A stretch of 64,000 nt of DNA. It comes from Spodoptera frugiperda (lineage: Eukaryota; Arthropoda; Insecta; Lepidoptera; Noctuidae). Positions 33,201-42,597 of the stretch are shown piece after piece (position 1 is the stretch's first letter; every line of letters starts with the position of its first letter). The translations under genes were made by a program, and so were the position numbers. A model generated the notes under the pieces. It had not been told where the DNA came from and made no database searches. It saw only the letters and a program-made list of their open reading frames with translations. Location: positions 2,480,001 through 2,544,000 of the forward strand of contig NC_064218.1 in assembly GCF_023101765.2 (NCBI RefSeq), read 5' to 3'.

Positions 33201-36200
33201 ACTTTATAGTGTACAGCTCATTCTAAACCATTTAGAAGTAAGACAATATTTATAAAGTCTAAGAACATTTTTAAGCAAGTGTTTTTACTGATTTACTGCA
33301 TTGTTGATTGCACGGTTGGCGTGATGGGTGGCCAACTGGCTGCCGTACAACGTGTAGCTGGTTCTATTCCCGCACAAAGCAACTCTTTGTGTGATCCACA
33401 AATTGTTGTTTCGGGTCTGAGATGTGCATGTGAACTTCTATGTTTATAAACACACCCACGACACAGGAGAAAGATCTAGTGAACAATGTTTAAAAAAAAA
33501 AGAAAATAATTTCAAGCCAAAAACTACGAATTACCTAACATCGAACAGCTACACCTATCAGCTCTGTGGACTGTCATAAATCTTGCCATAGCTAAAACAC
33601 TATCTCTGCCATAGCCATATTGGCCGACGGCGCCATATTTAGGGATAAACGCCACAAAATTGCCGGTCGGTTGCGCCATACATTGCATTGCAGTAAGAGT
33701 GTAACGCTCTGCATAACGTAATCTCCGCGAAAGGTGTTGAATGCATGCGCAGGAGTTCCGTAAACATCGTTTTATTTTACTGAGGAATGTAATTGGAATT
33801 TTGTAACCGATTTCGCTTGTTTTAGTATTGAGGTGATCAGTGTTGTATAATTATACCAATTGGTTTCTGGGTGCTCTATATGTAGATGTTATCTTGTCAG
33901 TTTTTAATGGTTACTAAAAATAGTAAATGAGATACTAAGTAGTATCTAGGCTAGACTAATACATGCATTGTAGTGTCTGTTTTTAATTAATATATTTGTT
34001 ACACGAAAATAATTATAGTTTACAATTTTTATCTCTCTTTCTGTCGGTTTGTTCCGACCAATCTCTGAAATGGCTAGACCAATTTTGATGGGACTTTTAT
34101 AAGCAGGTAACTGATGTATTAAGGATAACTTAGGCTTTTATTTTAGCAAAACACCTCTGCACCTCTCAGATTGGCTGGTAGAGAATACCATTTGGCATTA
34201 AGCTCGCCTATGTTCATTTTGTACATAAAGTTTTAAATAAATAAAACTAATATAAGAATAATGAATAATGTTAGGCTGTCTGTCCACAAGGATATATTGC
34301 CGAAATGCAAATAGCCGGTAATTCGTGCGGATATTAAGACAATAGCTGTTTCAATGGCGACAAGTGAATCAATTAAGTGATTGTCTTGAAGGAAAATGTG
34401 TCATTGTTATTATTTGACCGAGGTGACCTTGCTATTGAAGTCTGTGACTTTATGTCGGTGGGTGCCGAAATTTCCGATATGTAATTGGGATTATTTCATT
34501 TCGGCACAGCAAAAGATAATACAAACATGTCGACGCCCCCAAGCAATAACTCGGTAATCGAAAAATCAAAATTTTACAGGAGAAAAGATTTACTGATTTT
34601 ATTAAATATCTTTTCAATATATAGGTGTATAAATTAAATATTAATAACAACTATGACTAAAATGTTTTTAGCTTAAAAATATCTAAAAAGGAATTTGATT
34701 AATTTTAATTTCGGTTTAGATTTTGCTTAGGTATAGTTTCTGGAGTACCTACAGATAAATAGCATCTTAATTACCTAAGTCTTTAAAAGCATTCCAATAT
34801 AATAGAAAATTCTTTGTTCCAAGAAATGTCTGTTACAGTATAGATTCTGGTACAGTGTACGAAAATAAGAGCACCCCTTATTACATGGAACTCAATTCTT
34901 TATTGCTCTTAACAAATCCGCCGTTAAGTTCTATTTTTTTAAACATGTTTTATTATAATTTTCTTTTTTTGTTATTTTAAAGAACATCATCCCAACCTAG
35001 GATTTTATCCTAGGTCGTGGGTGCGTTTACAAACATACAAGTAACTTACTCACATGTTCAATATAATAATTGTTATAATACAAACGTACGCTCGAGAGCG
35101 CATCTGTTTCTCGCGTTTTATCATAAAATAACGCTTTACCTACTTTTTATACGCTGCGTTTGCCAAGTACCTACACTTTAGCTCGCCAAATAGTGTGTAA
35201 AACTTATAGAGTAAGCCAGGTCATTGACACCATTCAAACGTATTGCGTCCGCATTGTAAATCTTACTTTATCTCCGCACGTTAAGATTGAATTTCAAATG
35301 TGTATTTGTGTGATATAATATTTATATAGGAATGTACAAAATATAGTAAAATTTAAAAAGGTTCGCTGTATGAGGTCTCTTTTACAACTATTTTTATAGT
35401 AGGTTTTGATAAATGTGTATATTTAAAAGTCGTTGAAAGAATTTAATATGATAATGAAGGTGGTAGGTCGATAAGGTTCATTTTAAACGGTATTTGATTG
35501 GTTTTTGTCCCTAATTACAATAATTCCATCCTCTGAAATATTACTTTTTGAAGAGTGACGTAGATTAATATTTATTCTGAGATCATGTGCGCTGCAGCCT
35601 ACCTCTTCGTACAAACAACGTGTAATAAAAGGCGTGACGTTGCAATTATACAAGATCGAATCAAGAATTAATTAATACTTAAGGAAACTTATGAATCCCT
35701 AACGATCGTAATCGCTGCTGGCAAAATGCTAGAGTACAAAATATACTGTGATTTGCACTAATCCTAAAATTTTGTCTAGTTGAACCAGTTTTTAATTATA
35801 ATCCTTGATTTATTGATCTTATATTCTCCGCTTAGTATTTAATCATAAAGCATACCAAACAAAATATTTTTAAAACAACATAAATAATATTTATTACGTG
35901 TTTATTTCAATATTGTGAAAGAGATTTAATCCTCGAATTGATTGTATGACATAAATTATTGTCATAAAAGGAGTGTTGAATCAAAATTGTATTATACTGT
36001 GGGTCAATCGATATAAAAATGATAATGATTATGGCAAACCACTACACTTAGTACCGTACTTAACAACATATACTTAATACAATTCCAGATCTTTAATTTT
36101 GAGAAACCGAAAAATGTACTGTACTGATAATGTTTATTTAATTGTTCTTTTTTAATTAGGAACACGAGGAAGTACTTATTATACATACCTATTTGTTATC

Positions 36201-38588
36201 ACCTTTTTTAAAACCTACAAATGGCGTCTAGCTTTTTAGAGAGAAAGACTAGGAAGTATGGGATTTTAACTTCACTAAAACCATCCCGGTGGACACCCTC
36301 AGCACCTGTTAGGAGCACCGGGTCTTCTAATAGACCTGCTCTGGATACCCCAGTGTGCAACGCCTATTACTGCATATCCCTAGGGAGATGTGCATCTCCA
36401 TTGAGCCTCGCTGCGCAGTTGCACGGCAGCATAGTGGTAGCGTCTTCCCTAAGGCACTGGGAAGGTAATAACCTCCCCAGTGATATTTTATACTGCGATC
36501 CCAACCCGCCAGCTAACTTTAGACATTGTTGACATTGCAAATTACCTCGTAATATAAAATAGTGTAGGTTGAAGTTCTCTTTGAAAATAATGTTATATCT
36601 ATTTCATGACAAGAATTCCATATGATCTAGTCCACCTTGGGTATTATAATAATTATGCTGATTATACAGAATTAATTCTGAATGGACAACTGTACCTGCA
36701 ATTATATTGCTCATTTCATTATTATGATGTTTTGCTTAGAGAAATCATTGAAGCTTGTATGGATATAGACTTATACAATATAACTATATAACTTATATAC
36801 TTGTATATAAGTAGGCTTAGATTAAATTATAAAAGTTTACATATACCTATTTTTGCGTTTTTCAAGCGATAACTGATTCGAATCTAAAGTTAACTAATAG
36901 AACATATATTTTAAACTAGCTTCTACAAGCGGTTTCGCGGTAAGATCATTATGACCCCTGTTCCAAATTTCTCCCGATCCCTTTAGCCGTTCTAATGTGG
37001 TTGAGCAACAAATATGCACATAAACATATCGTGCATATAGTACAAATTAAAATAAAATTTTACACATCCCTAATAGTACTATAAGTAGTTGACATTTATT
37101 TACCTATATCGTAAAATAATGAAACTGTTTTTCGCTAAAATTTATAAGGTATTTATCCATTTCCAAAATACCAAATACTCAATTTACCTTCAAAACCTCT
37201 TAAGACTTCTATTAATACTACATATTCTGAGATAAAACACAAATACCACACACGTAATAAAATGCAATACATTTAATGCGAAGGTGCAAAGATCACAGAT
37301 GCACATAATTATTAGTTAGTGGCACACTGCCAACTGCACGCAAGGACGAATGCAACTTAATTTCCATGAATTCTTGCAAAACTCGTGATGTCATCTCCAT
37401 TTTGATTATCTACTTGCAGTAAATGCCTTGTGTGATAAAAATAATAAGTATAAGTAGTTATTCTATTACATGGAATGAGAAGGACAGTATGTAAATGTTA
37501 TTAGTTTCACTCGCCAGCCAGATGCACTGAGGATTTCCAAAATGCAAAAAGATAGTTTGGTACGGCTTATGTTCGATCTTAGTCAAATGTTTGATTAGAA
37601 ACAAATGTACAGCCAGTGTGGCAAACCAGGAGTGGACAGAAACGGGATGATATCGATGATGATGATAAATACAAGCTAAGATTTTGTAAATTTATCCAAA
37701 AACAACCTTATGTGTATCCAACTAAGACACTAAAAATACAGAGAAGAAGCGTAGATAACAACTTAACTAAAAAAAAATGTAGGAAAACAAGAATTATATC
37801 TAGAAACTTTTGCAAACAAACTACTTACAACAAAATGTATTAACATACCTCCTCAGGCACGCGTTAATCACATCTGTCACTATCAATTACTAGATAACCA
37901 TAAAGCGAGTCAATAATTCCTAGTATCAACAGGTAAATTACTGTTGTACACAAAATCCAGTTAATTTAACTAGAGGCCTTCGGTCCGATACACACGGGCG
38001 GGTGCGCAAACGCCGAGCCACTCACACGAACGCTAATCACCCGTTTATTACATTTTCCGTTAGTGTGAACTGCGCCTATGATTGGGTCGTTATTTTATGA
38101 ATAGAGATTCCTTCGAAGAGAGTTTTATTGTTAATGCAAATTTATTGCTAAATTGTTTAGGTTTATGTATTTATTGCTTTGGGAAACTTGAAATCTTCTA
38201 ATGATGTCTTTAAAGTAATTACGGTCCTTCGCTAGGTCGGAGCAAGCTTTCTACAATAAATGAATGAATTAACCTTTTCTCATTCAACTTCTGCCACTTA
38301 TCTCTGAAATCTTCTGCTCAATACATGTCTCTTGTATGTACATCGAAATAAATAAATTAAATTAAGTAATTCTCTTCTTTTCCAGTCCTATCAGCAGTCT
38401 CCCCAACTCGCACCACAAACGGCGGCAGCGCGCACGCGTCGCCTGCGCGGGAGTTGTCCCGTGACACTCCAGACTACCAATATGGCCGATTCGACGCAAG
38501 CGCACTCCACATTGCACATGCGCTCAAACAGACAGAGCTTCAAAAGGCGTATCATAGACCCAGGGAGAAGCCCATCGATTGTTACTTG
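21132..38588 (+). CDS. hil: Hillarin (LIM domain, KY-type protein), N-terminal exons
   Basis: Exons 21132-21281, 27910-28099 and 38386-38588 join in frame to 181 residues: a complete N-terminal LIM domain (C11, C14, H34, C37, C40, C43, C66, H69), then PGHLDNSSVGIRSALNVP, a low-complexity Ser/Thr linker, and YGRFDASALHIAHALKQTEL. This order and these blocks match Drosophila hillarin, as I recall it. Hillarins go on to a coiled-coil-like segment and a KY/transglutaminase-like region; leech hillarin marks the axon hillock and the mammalian relative KY is a muscle cytoskeletal protein. The later exons are not in the 23 kb before Mccc2, as far as I can see, so the gene is partial here. Start chosen because it opens the LIM domain directly. 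Confidence 0.9.
21333..21346. repeat. Left target-site duplication of the LINE
   Basis: AGGGGCCTTAGTCT, identical to 23690-23703. It is also the terminus of the MITE that the LINE entered. Confidence 0.9.
21347..23689 (-). mobile_element. R1-clade-like non-LTR retrotransposon, 5'-truncated
   Basis: Minus-strand insertion of about 2.34 kb in hil intron 1. It has a poly-A tail (T-run at 21347-21370), a 3' UTR (21371-21715), and a reverse-transcriptase reading frame to the 5' truncation at 23689. Flanks are 14-bp identical target duplications. The apurinic endonuclease part and ORF1 are missing. GC content is far above the surrounding intron. The 3' UTR end (about 21371-21560) is the source or sibling of the dispersed family A repeats. 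Confidence 0.93.
21716..23689 (-). pseudogene. Reverse transcriptase ORF of the LINE, two frameshifts
   Basis: Open from the truncation (SLRPEVVEEV) with RT blocks in order: APGPDGLHGK, KKPGRPVDSPSAYRPI, FGFRRGRST, SLDIANAFNSLPWS, RGVPQGSVLGPLLW and the catalytic YADD near residue 283 of the 425-residue frame. At about 22478 (a G-run) the frame shifts by one base and continues as LYAGVVRSMALYGAPVW; at about 21988 it shifts again into IGREETPGCHHC, a C-terminal CCHC-type knuckle. Catalytic residues are intact; the two lesions are each consistent with loss of one base. No ATG opens the frame, as expected for a truncated copy. Confidence 0.9.
23690..23703. repeat. Right target-site duplication of the LINE
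   Basis: AGGGGCCTTAGTCT, identical to 21333-21346. Confidence 0.9.
23691..23843. mobile_element. Palindromic MITE split by the LINE
   Basis: 153 bases forming one long hairpin: GGGGCCTTAGTCTGCTATTA on the left mirrored by TAATAGCAGACTAAGGCCCC on the right, arms about 70 bases with few mismatches. The LINE entered 13 bases into its left end, so GGGGCCTTAGTCT also remains at 21334. Confidence 0.9.
23936..24213 (-). repeat. Two family B 5' fragments
   Basis: 24092-24213 is a reverse 5' half of family B (AACCTCACTTACACAACGAA ... AAGCATGGCTCTCCCACAC). A smaller, scrambled piece (AAGCCGGCTCATTCATGCTC, GGCTCTCCCACATGG) lies at 23936-24016. Confidence 0.7.
24214..24774. other. hil intron, nothing recognised
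   Basis: AT-rich, no gene or known repeat. Confidence 0.55.
24775..24845 (+). repeat. Old LINE-tail-like fragment
   Basis: GACATCCACTGTTGAACACT followed by GGACTTCCACTTAGTCCTTC, resembling the 'CCACTGTTGGACATAGGCC' repeat of moths; similar pieces at 3949 and 51445. Confidence 0.4.
24846..25528. other. hil intron, nothing recognised
   Basis: AT-rich. No gene or known repeat. Confidence 0.55.
25529..25730 (+). repeat. tRNA-derived SINE (family C), copy 2
   Basis: CTGCACGGTTGGCGCGGTGG, B box GGGTTCGATTCCCGC, the body TGTGATCCACAAATTGTTGT and CACCCACGACACAGGAGAAA, then an A-rich tail. The clearest copy of this SINE in the window. Confidence 0.88.
26034..26256 (+). repeat. SINE-like repeat (family B), internally deleted
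   Basis: AGAGCCATGCTTCGGCACGA to AACAACGCTTGCATTGTAAT, then a jump over the C-rich tract to GTGTCCATGGGTTGCGACGA and TCAGGTGATCCATCTGCTCA with an A tail. Confidence 0.82.
26257..27717. other. hil intron, nothing recognised
   Basis: AT-rich; several short open frames without family resemblance. Confidence 0.6.
27718..27828 (-). repeat. LINE 3'-tail repeat (family A)
   Basis: CAATGACTTCTCCCTCCTTG, AGTGTCAGACTCTTACTG, AAAACCACCCTGTTCCTACT. Ends 81 bases before the hil exon at 27910. Confidence 0.87.
27910..28099 (+). CDS. hil: hil coding exon 2 (end of LIM domain)
   Basis: Acceptor CTTCTTCCACAG ending 27909, donor GTAAGT at 28100, 63 codons plus one base. Provides the last zinc ligands (C66, H69 of the joined protein) in EVYCSSHVPK, then GPGHLDNSSVGIRSALNVPK and NNYVNEQIRGHARN. 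Confidence 0.92.
28100..28814. other. hil intron 2 start, nothing recognised
   Basis: AT-rich; no repeat or exon recognised. Confidence 0.6.
28815..29165 (+). repeat. Dispersed lepidopteran repeat
   Basis: AACTCAAAGGTGACTGACTG, CACAGTCCAAGCCACTGGAT, GGGCTAAAATTTGGCAAGCA, then CTACTCCTAAGGGGAAAAAA. Known layout of a common moth repeat; superfamily uncertain. Confidence 0.6.
29458..29590 (+). repeat. Dispersed repeat (family J), copy 1
   Basis: GGACAAGTCCCATACCTCTG and TGTAAGCCAGGATCTACAGT are found in reverse complement at 54417-54500. Confidence 0.65.
29684..29822. mobile_element. Palindromic MITE (family F)
   Basis: Arms CTTTACGTTGAACGAAAACG...CGGCGCACTGATTGGC and its near reverse complement AACCAATCAGAGCGCCGAAC...TTTAAACGTAAAACAAACTC fold on each other over about 60 bases. 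It is unusually rich in GC and CCAAT boxes for this intron. Confidence 0.82.
29842..29988 (+). repeat. Family A copy with 12-bp TSD
   Basis: Flanked by GACACAAAATTT at 29830-29841 and 29989-30000. Insert starts GTAGCTGCGGACTACCTAGC and ends GGATTTTCCCCCCTAAAATA. Confidence 0.93.
30001..30579. other. hil intron, one GC-rich patch
   Basis: 30195-30370 is richer in GC than its surroundings (ACTTCGGCACACTTCGGGAA and onward) with short repeated CTTCGG words. No gene or known repeat recognised. Confidence 0.45.
30580..30700. repeat. Dispersed MITE-like repeat (family H), copy 2
   Basis: CAATCCATAGCACGCATCTT, GAGTCCGTTTCCACTAGTGC and AGCAACGTAGCAAAGCACAT match the right part of 46960-47130. Confidence 0.7.
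30701..31082. other. hil intron, nothing recognised
   Basis: AT-rich; no signal. Confidence 0.55.
31083..31260. mobile_element. Palindromic MITE (family D), copy 2, rearranged
   Basis: AAGAGTCCCTCTGTGACTCG, TAGAGCTTTTCTCCATTAAT and GTGGGTAAACCGTGATTTG as in the other copies. The left half is replaced by GGGGCTCTTCATCATGAGCA, which pairs with GATGATGAAGAGTCCC on the right. Confidence 0.7.
31694..31733. other. Perfect 13-bp hairpin
   Basis: ACAAAAATCTAGT (31694-31706) and ACTAGATTTTTGT (31721-31733) with a 14-base loop. Confidence 0.8.
31861..31911. other. 23-bp hairpin with 5-base loop
   Basis: Left arm TTTGGCGAGTTTAGATTTAA plus GGC, loop GAGTG (31884-31888), right arm 31889-31911; one mismatch in 23 pairs. 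An extra CTCGCCAACA word occurs just upstream at 31849. It could be the end of a degraded foldback element or an RNA hairpin; no coding context. Confidence 0.8.
32027..32217 (-). repeat. LINE 3'-tail repeat (family A), longest short copy
   Basis: Extends past the usual 5' edge into CAGGCATCAGACCTACTGGG and CACCATCTGTTATGGCTCTT, matching the LINE 3' UTR at 21520-21570. This shows family A copies are pieces of the LINE UTR of varying length. Confidence 0.9.
32218..32711. other. hil intron with CRE and NRF1-like sites
   Basis: AT-rich to 32440, then a GC-richer patch to 32530 (annotated separately). Nothing else recognised. Confidence 0.5.
32456..32497. promoter_or_regulatory. CRE palindrome plus NRF1-like palindrome
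   Basis: GTGACGTCAC at 32456-32465 is a full CREB/ATF site and GCGCATGCGC at 32488-32497 is close to the NRF-1 consensus core, 22 bases apart in a local GC-rich patch. Both are common in promoters. No TATA box or reading frame follows, so an enhancer or alternative promoter of hil is only a possibility. Confidence 0.3.
32712..32947 (-). repeat. tRNA-headed SINE (family I)
   Basis: On the minus strand: GTTGGTCAAGTGGTCGTCAT (A-box-like), GGTCTCGATTCCCGGGTC (B-box-like), GGGCAAAGTATTAGTAGGGA, GTGTACATCGTATAGCGGCT and an end GGGATTAAAAGGCGTG. Fragments recur at 1-52 and 52961-52990. Confidence 0.8.
33307..33503 (+). repeat. tRNA-derived SINE (family C), copy 3
   Basis: TTGCACGGTTGGCGTGATGG, GTACAACGTGTAGCTGGTTC (B box degraded), GTGATCCACAAATTGTTGTT, CACCCACGACACAGGAGAAA and an A-run. 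Confidence 0.87.
33504..34021. other. hil intron, nothing recognised
   Basis: A GC-richer stretch 33620-33770 includes GCATGCGCAGGAG. No gene signal. Confidence 0.5.
34022..34262 (+). repeat. Two adjacent dispersed repeat fragments
   Basis: 34075-34140 has GGCTAGACCAATTTTGATGG and GGATAACTTAGGCT, a common moth repeat. 34168-34255 has GATTGGCTGGTAGAGAATAC, AGCTCGCCTATGTTCATTTT and ends TAAATAAATAAA, like a LINE 3' end with its poly(A) signal. Confidence 0.5.
34263..34981. other. hil intron, nothing recognised
   Basis: AT-rich, no signal. Confidence 0.6.
34982..35062 (-). repeat. tRNA-derived SINE (family C), 3' fragment
   Basis: CCTAGGATTTTATCCTAGGT and CGTGGGTGCGTTTACAAACA match the 3' end of family C. 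Confidence 0.7.
35063..36283. other. hil intron, nothing recognised
   Basis: AT-rich, no exon or named repeat. Confidence 0.6.
36284..36525 (+). other. GC-rich island of unknown origin
   Basis: Balanced composition in an AT-rich intron, with GTGGACACCCTCAGCACCTG, TCCCTAGGGAGATGTGCATC and a final CGATCCCAACCCGCCAGC. The last motif is shared with 17625 and loosely with 11935, which suggests a LINE 3' region. A plus frame runs 36221-36532 but shows no known domain. Confidence 0.4.
36526..36914. other. hil intron, nothing recognised
   Basis: AT-rich. Confidence 0.6.
36915..37025. repeat. Dispersed repeat end
   Basis: AACTAGCTTCTACAAGCGGT, TTTCGCGGTAAG, TTTAGCCGTTCTAATGTGGT; same class as the piece at 15130. 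Confidence 0.4.
37026..38385. other. End of hil intron 2, nothing recognised
   Basis: AT-rich with one GC-richer patch at 37978-38050. A 60-base pyrimidine-rich acceptor region (TTCTCTTCTTTTCCAG) precedes the exon. Confidence 0.6.
38386..38588 (+). CDS. hil: hil coding exon 3
   Basis: Acceptor TCTTCTTTTCCAG ending 38385, donor GTAAGT at 38589. After the split codon it encodes SAVSPTRTTNGGSAHASPA, a Ser/Thr/Ala linker, then RDTPDYQYGRFDASALHIAH and ends KPIDCYL in phase 0. The YGRFDASALHIAHALKQTE block is the hillarin-specific conserved stretch between LIM and coiled coil. Confidence 0.92.
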
Positions 38589-39443
38589 GTAAGTGATTAA
38601 ATATGTTTTAAGGAAATTGTCACAGAGCTCTTTTAAGTCATTGGACCTTTAAAAAGACGAAAGAATTTCAACCCTAAATACTTTACCATGAGGTTCCAAA
38701 TACATGACAAATATTAAGTCTTAATATAGTAAAGCGGCATGAATCTGATCATCTCACATGACATAACTGTAAAGTTATAAATTATAAACATTGTTTAATA
38801 TAATAAAAAAGGAAGAAAAAGAAAAGAAAACAAACTGAACCTTAGACCAATGCTTAGACGTATTCAATACACTTTTTGAAAAGAGAAAAATCGCTGAAAA
38901 ATGATAATAGTTACTTACACTTATTAATTCAATCATCAAACCTTCCTTGAAGACACAATCTGAACGGCCTCATACCTTCATACTCACAAACATGAGATGT
39001 CCACAAGGTCGCTACCACAGATACTGCGGTACTGGCATTTATACCGGCAGTAGGATTATATTATGCTAATGTAATGAATGAGTTGTTAGCTTTAAATGCT
39101 ACTCCAACCACTGATCGTTATCTGCTGGTATGATGATTTCATTTCGAAAGTTGTTTTATTCTTTTATAAATGGATTGTTGAATTTCCTCTGTTTCTCACA
39201 ATGCTGGCTCGCTTGTCGCGTTTGAAAATTTAAATATCGGTTTTTGGTCCTCAGAAGCAAAAATTTTTCTTGTAATTTTTTAACAAATTTTCCTGCACAC
39301 CTAAATCTGTTTAATTTTTTTTAAACTGTGTGATAATATAACATAACTAGATAACCTCGGTATAGGTACACGAGAGTATTGGTTAGGAGTTTATAAATGC
39401 TGTGTAAAATAATAGAATGAAACATTACTTTTCCAAATTAACT
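38589..39443. other. Downstream of hil exon 3, nothing recognised
   Basis: AT-rich; I find no next hil exon. Confidence 0.55.
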
Positions 39444-39598
39444 AAATCATGATTTACTCACGTAAATTACGCGACGACGTCGCGCATCCAACTGGACGTC
39501 GCTGCGTCTGTGCAAACTGCTCATGATGAAGAGTCCCTTTGTGATTCGAAACTAGTAGAGCTTTTCTCCATTAATGTACGTGAGTAAACCGTGATTTT
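39444..39598. mobile_element. Palindromic MITE (family D), copy 3
   Basis: ATGATTTACTCACGTAAATT at the left mirrored by ATGTACGTGAGTAAACCGTG at the right. The core has GACGTCGCTGCGTCTGTGCA and GATGAAGAGTCCCTTTGTG. Confidence 0.8.
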
Positions 39599-39634
39599 TA
39601 GATAATTTAATATGCCTTGTGATAGTTATTATAA

Positions 39635-39684
39635 AAATACTACTATGCTGGACCTAGGTCCAGCTATGAAACATAGTAGTATTT
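39635..39684. other. Two-level palindrome next to MITE D
   Basis: Outer arms AAATACTACTATG (39635-39647) and CATAGTAGTATTT (39672-39684) enclose the perfect palindrome CTGGACCTAGGTCCAG (39648-39663). Confidence 0.8.
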
Positions 39685-40461
39685 AGTAGAAAGTAAATAC
39701 ATCTAGTATTATTCACCGAAGGTATAACACTGGTATAAGACAAACTAATGTAGAACTAACAACATCAAACGACTACCATTAATCTCATGTTGACAGTTGA
39801 AATCGATGTAAAATTCTAAATGATTCGATTGCACACAAATATATATCGTAACTCCATCGCATGACGCGACCGATCGAATTCACAACGCCACAGTACTATT
39901 ATTATAAATGTAATACTCTATTGCAACTGTTTCTTTTAAATTCACAATATTTGTGGTTTTACGAAATTGTTCCATAACGTAATTGGATAATTATATCAGT
40001 GGCCAATTTGGTGTTCTTTGGGAGGGCATAAAAAGATATTTAGTTCTTTTTTTATAGCGTTGCATAAGGTCTCGTTAGGCGGTTAGAGAATTGGCCCTTT
40101 ACTTGTTTTGATAGAAAACAAGCGTTCGGCAATAAAAGTAACGTAATCTCTGAGTTTTTGTTTGGAAGTTTCACTTTTAATACGTTTGTTGGTATGGTCA
40201 TGGGTATACGTAATCTTGTTTTAAGTTAATTTGATGTAAACTTATTTAAAAGTCCGTGTACGAGTAAAACTCATCTTGTTTGGCTGCAAAGTCAAATGTC
40301 AAACTCAAGAAAGCATAAAAAAAAAAGACCTATAACTGCGACCAACATCAAGACATGATTAGCTGCATCCTCAAAATGTTCTGTAAACTAACTGTGTATG
40401 TGATAATATCAAACCTTATGGACATCTTTATTTAAGGAAGTATCCAGCTGAAGATGATAGT
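39685..40461. other. AT-rich, nothing recognised
   Basis: No gene or named repeat. Confidence 0.6.
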
Positions 40462-40573
40462 ATTTTTTTACAAAAATCATCCATTCTCCCGCCTTGGGTG
40501 AGGCTAGAGAGTGTCAGATACGCTGACTAAAAACCACCCCGTTCCTATTCCTAGGTAACCCGCAGCTCCGGAG
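40462..40573 (-). repeat. Family A copy with 15-bp TSD
   Basis: Flanked by GCTGAAGATGATAGT (40447-40461) and GCTGAAAATGATAGT (40574-40588), one mismatch. Insert contains CGCCTTGGGTGAGGCTAGAG and AAAAACCACCCCGTTCCTAT. Confidence 0.88.
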
Positions 40574-40588
40574 GCTGAAAATGATAGT

Positions 40589-40975
40589 GACAATCACTCA
40601 TTTTATTTATTTCTTAGAAAAACCGAAAACACAGAAACAATCTCCTACTTTTATCATTTCTAATATTTCATTCACATATCCCCAAAGCAGTACACCAGAG
40701 TGTTGATCACTTGTTCTACCGTTGGAAGAACAATCAATTACCAATGTTTCTTCGCCAATTACTATGTGTTATGGCTTATTTTCCTCGGGGGAGGCGGTGA
40801 TGTACCGACATCTGCTGCATTCCTGTCCTCTGGAGTAGAACGCATAGCGTGTGCACTCGGAATGTACGCTTCAGTTGTTTGATCTAAGTTACAGGAGATT
40901 GCCTATTTTGGTTAAAGCGAATTTAGCTGTTGCTCAATTTTGGTGATGTGTTGTGCCATTGTTCTATTAAACACA
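40589..40975. other. Nothing recognised
   Basis: Small open frame 40700-40882 has no family resemblance. Confidence 0.55.
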
Positions 40976-41167
40976 TATGGAAGCCCAATTCCCCGCTTCC
41001 CAATCTTCCCAATCCCCGATTCCCCAACAACCCTTAAATTCCTAACCCCCCAAAGGGCCGGCAACGCAGTTGTAACGCCTCGGTGTTTTAAGTGTCCATG
41101 GGCGGCGGTGATTGCTTACCGTCAGGTGATATGTCTGCTCATTTACCGGCGTGTTCCATAAAAAAAT
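40976..41167 (+). repeat. SINE-like repeat (family B), 3' half
   Basis: CCCAATTCCCCGCTTCCCAA, GGGCCGGCAACGCAGTTGTA, GTGTCCATGGGCGGCGGTGA, TGTCTGCTCATTTACCGGCG and an A tail. Confidence 0.85.
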
Positions 41168-41680
41168 GGATTTATAAACATGGTCTCTTAATGCATTCAT
41201 GTTATTGTTAGCCGTAATTACCTAATACATGGTGAGTCAAAAAAACAGACTGTGCGATTATATCAAATTCGGAGTTAAAAATATCAACACTATTTTACCA
41301 TACCGAATAGAAACCCAAAGACCTAAATTCGGTCGCCTCTTAACCTTGTGTAACTTATCCCACTTTGCTTTGTAATATATATTTTAGAAAAACGTGCGTG
41401 CAAGACAATGGTGCAAGCATGACAAAATCGTTACATACATACATACATAAGATGTGAAACCATTCCAATGAATATGCGTTCACAATTATTTCATTCACGC
41501 AATAATACGTGTATCCTTAATTTTTATTGTGTTTACACATGTATTACATACCTATAGATAGTAAATAATGTTACGAAACACACGCACGATACTATCTACT
41601 TAATGACAAAAGTGCGTGCGTAGTGTCGCAATATTGGAAGCAAGTTAGTGAACAATTAAAAGCATATTTTAAGGGTTTTA
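41168..41680. other. AT-rich, nothing recognised
   Basis: A short (CATA)n at about 41434-41450; otherwise no signal. Confidence 0.6.
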
Positions 41681-41808
41681 CCGCTGCACGCAGAGTCATT
41701 TAACGGTTTCTTAATCCAGTCCTTAGCAATTGTTTTCACTACAAAATCGTTACTAAGCAATTATAGTAGTTTAAGTAATCATTAAATGTGTCTGAGTGCG
41801 GCAGTAAG
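41681..41808. mobile_element. Snap-back MITE (family G), copy 3
   Basis: GCTGCACGCAGAGTCATTTA on the left is mirrored by TAAATGTGTCTGAGTGCGGC on the right, with the shared centre CCTTAGCAATTGTTTTCACT. Confidence 0.8.
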
Positions 41809-42597
41809 CAATAATTTTTTTTGCAGTTTAATCAAAATTTTATTTTCATAGTTTTTGTACAACATGTCAAAGTTACCAGTAAAGCATTTTTTGAAAGTCA
41901 AATGAAAAAATGTTTATGTCTAATTTAGATAATCCTCTTAACTTGTTTAATTTACTTATTGTTTTTTAATAGTGATAGTGATGAGATAATAGATGCTTAC
42001 TGACTTTTGTGAACATTATTTCCCTTATATATTCGAAATGTATCTCCAAACAAACCACTTTCTTTCTACCAAAAAATATGCCCGCTTGGTCTCACACCTT
42101 ACACCAAACCAAAGTTGCTCTCTCGAATCGGCAGCAGTGATTTAGCATCGAGAAATCTGCCGTGACTGGACGATTACATACGGACGATCATTGCAGATAA
42201 TTCTATATTAGACAATGGAATTATTGTACTATGCCTCTGTAGAGCCCCTTCATAACTTGGGGCCAACACTGGCCATTGAACAACGTCCAACGCTTCATTA
42301 GTTTTCAAATGATTATGTAAGCTTGTATGTAATGGGGCAATGTATGTTGGTTAATGAAACCGAATAGTTGTGGACAGTATATTGTAGTGTAGGTAGTTTT
42401 TTATAATAATGATTAGTTTGTAGACTTCCAGTTGCTGAACTTAAGCGAGAACAAAGCTAGAGGCTATAAGTATTGCTATGTTCCACAAAGGGGTCTTATA
42501 CAGTTGTTCAAGAAATGTAGTACAACTTAGCTTAATTTGAAGACTATAATCACGTTACCTGTACAGTCATTCATAATTGAATTGCAGACAATTTATA
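41809..42597. other. AT-rich, nothing recognised
   Basis: No gene or named repeat. Confidence 0.6.
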
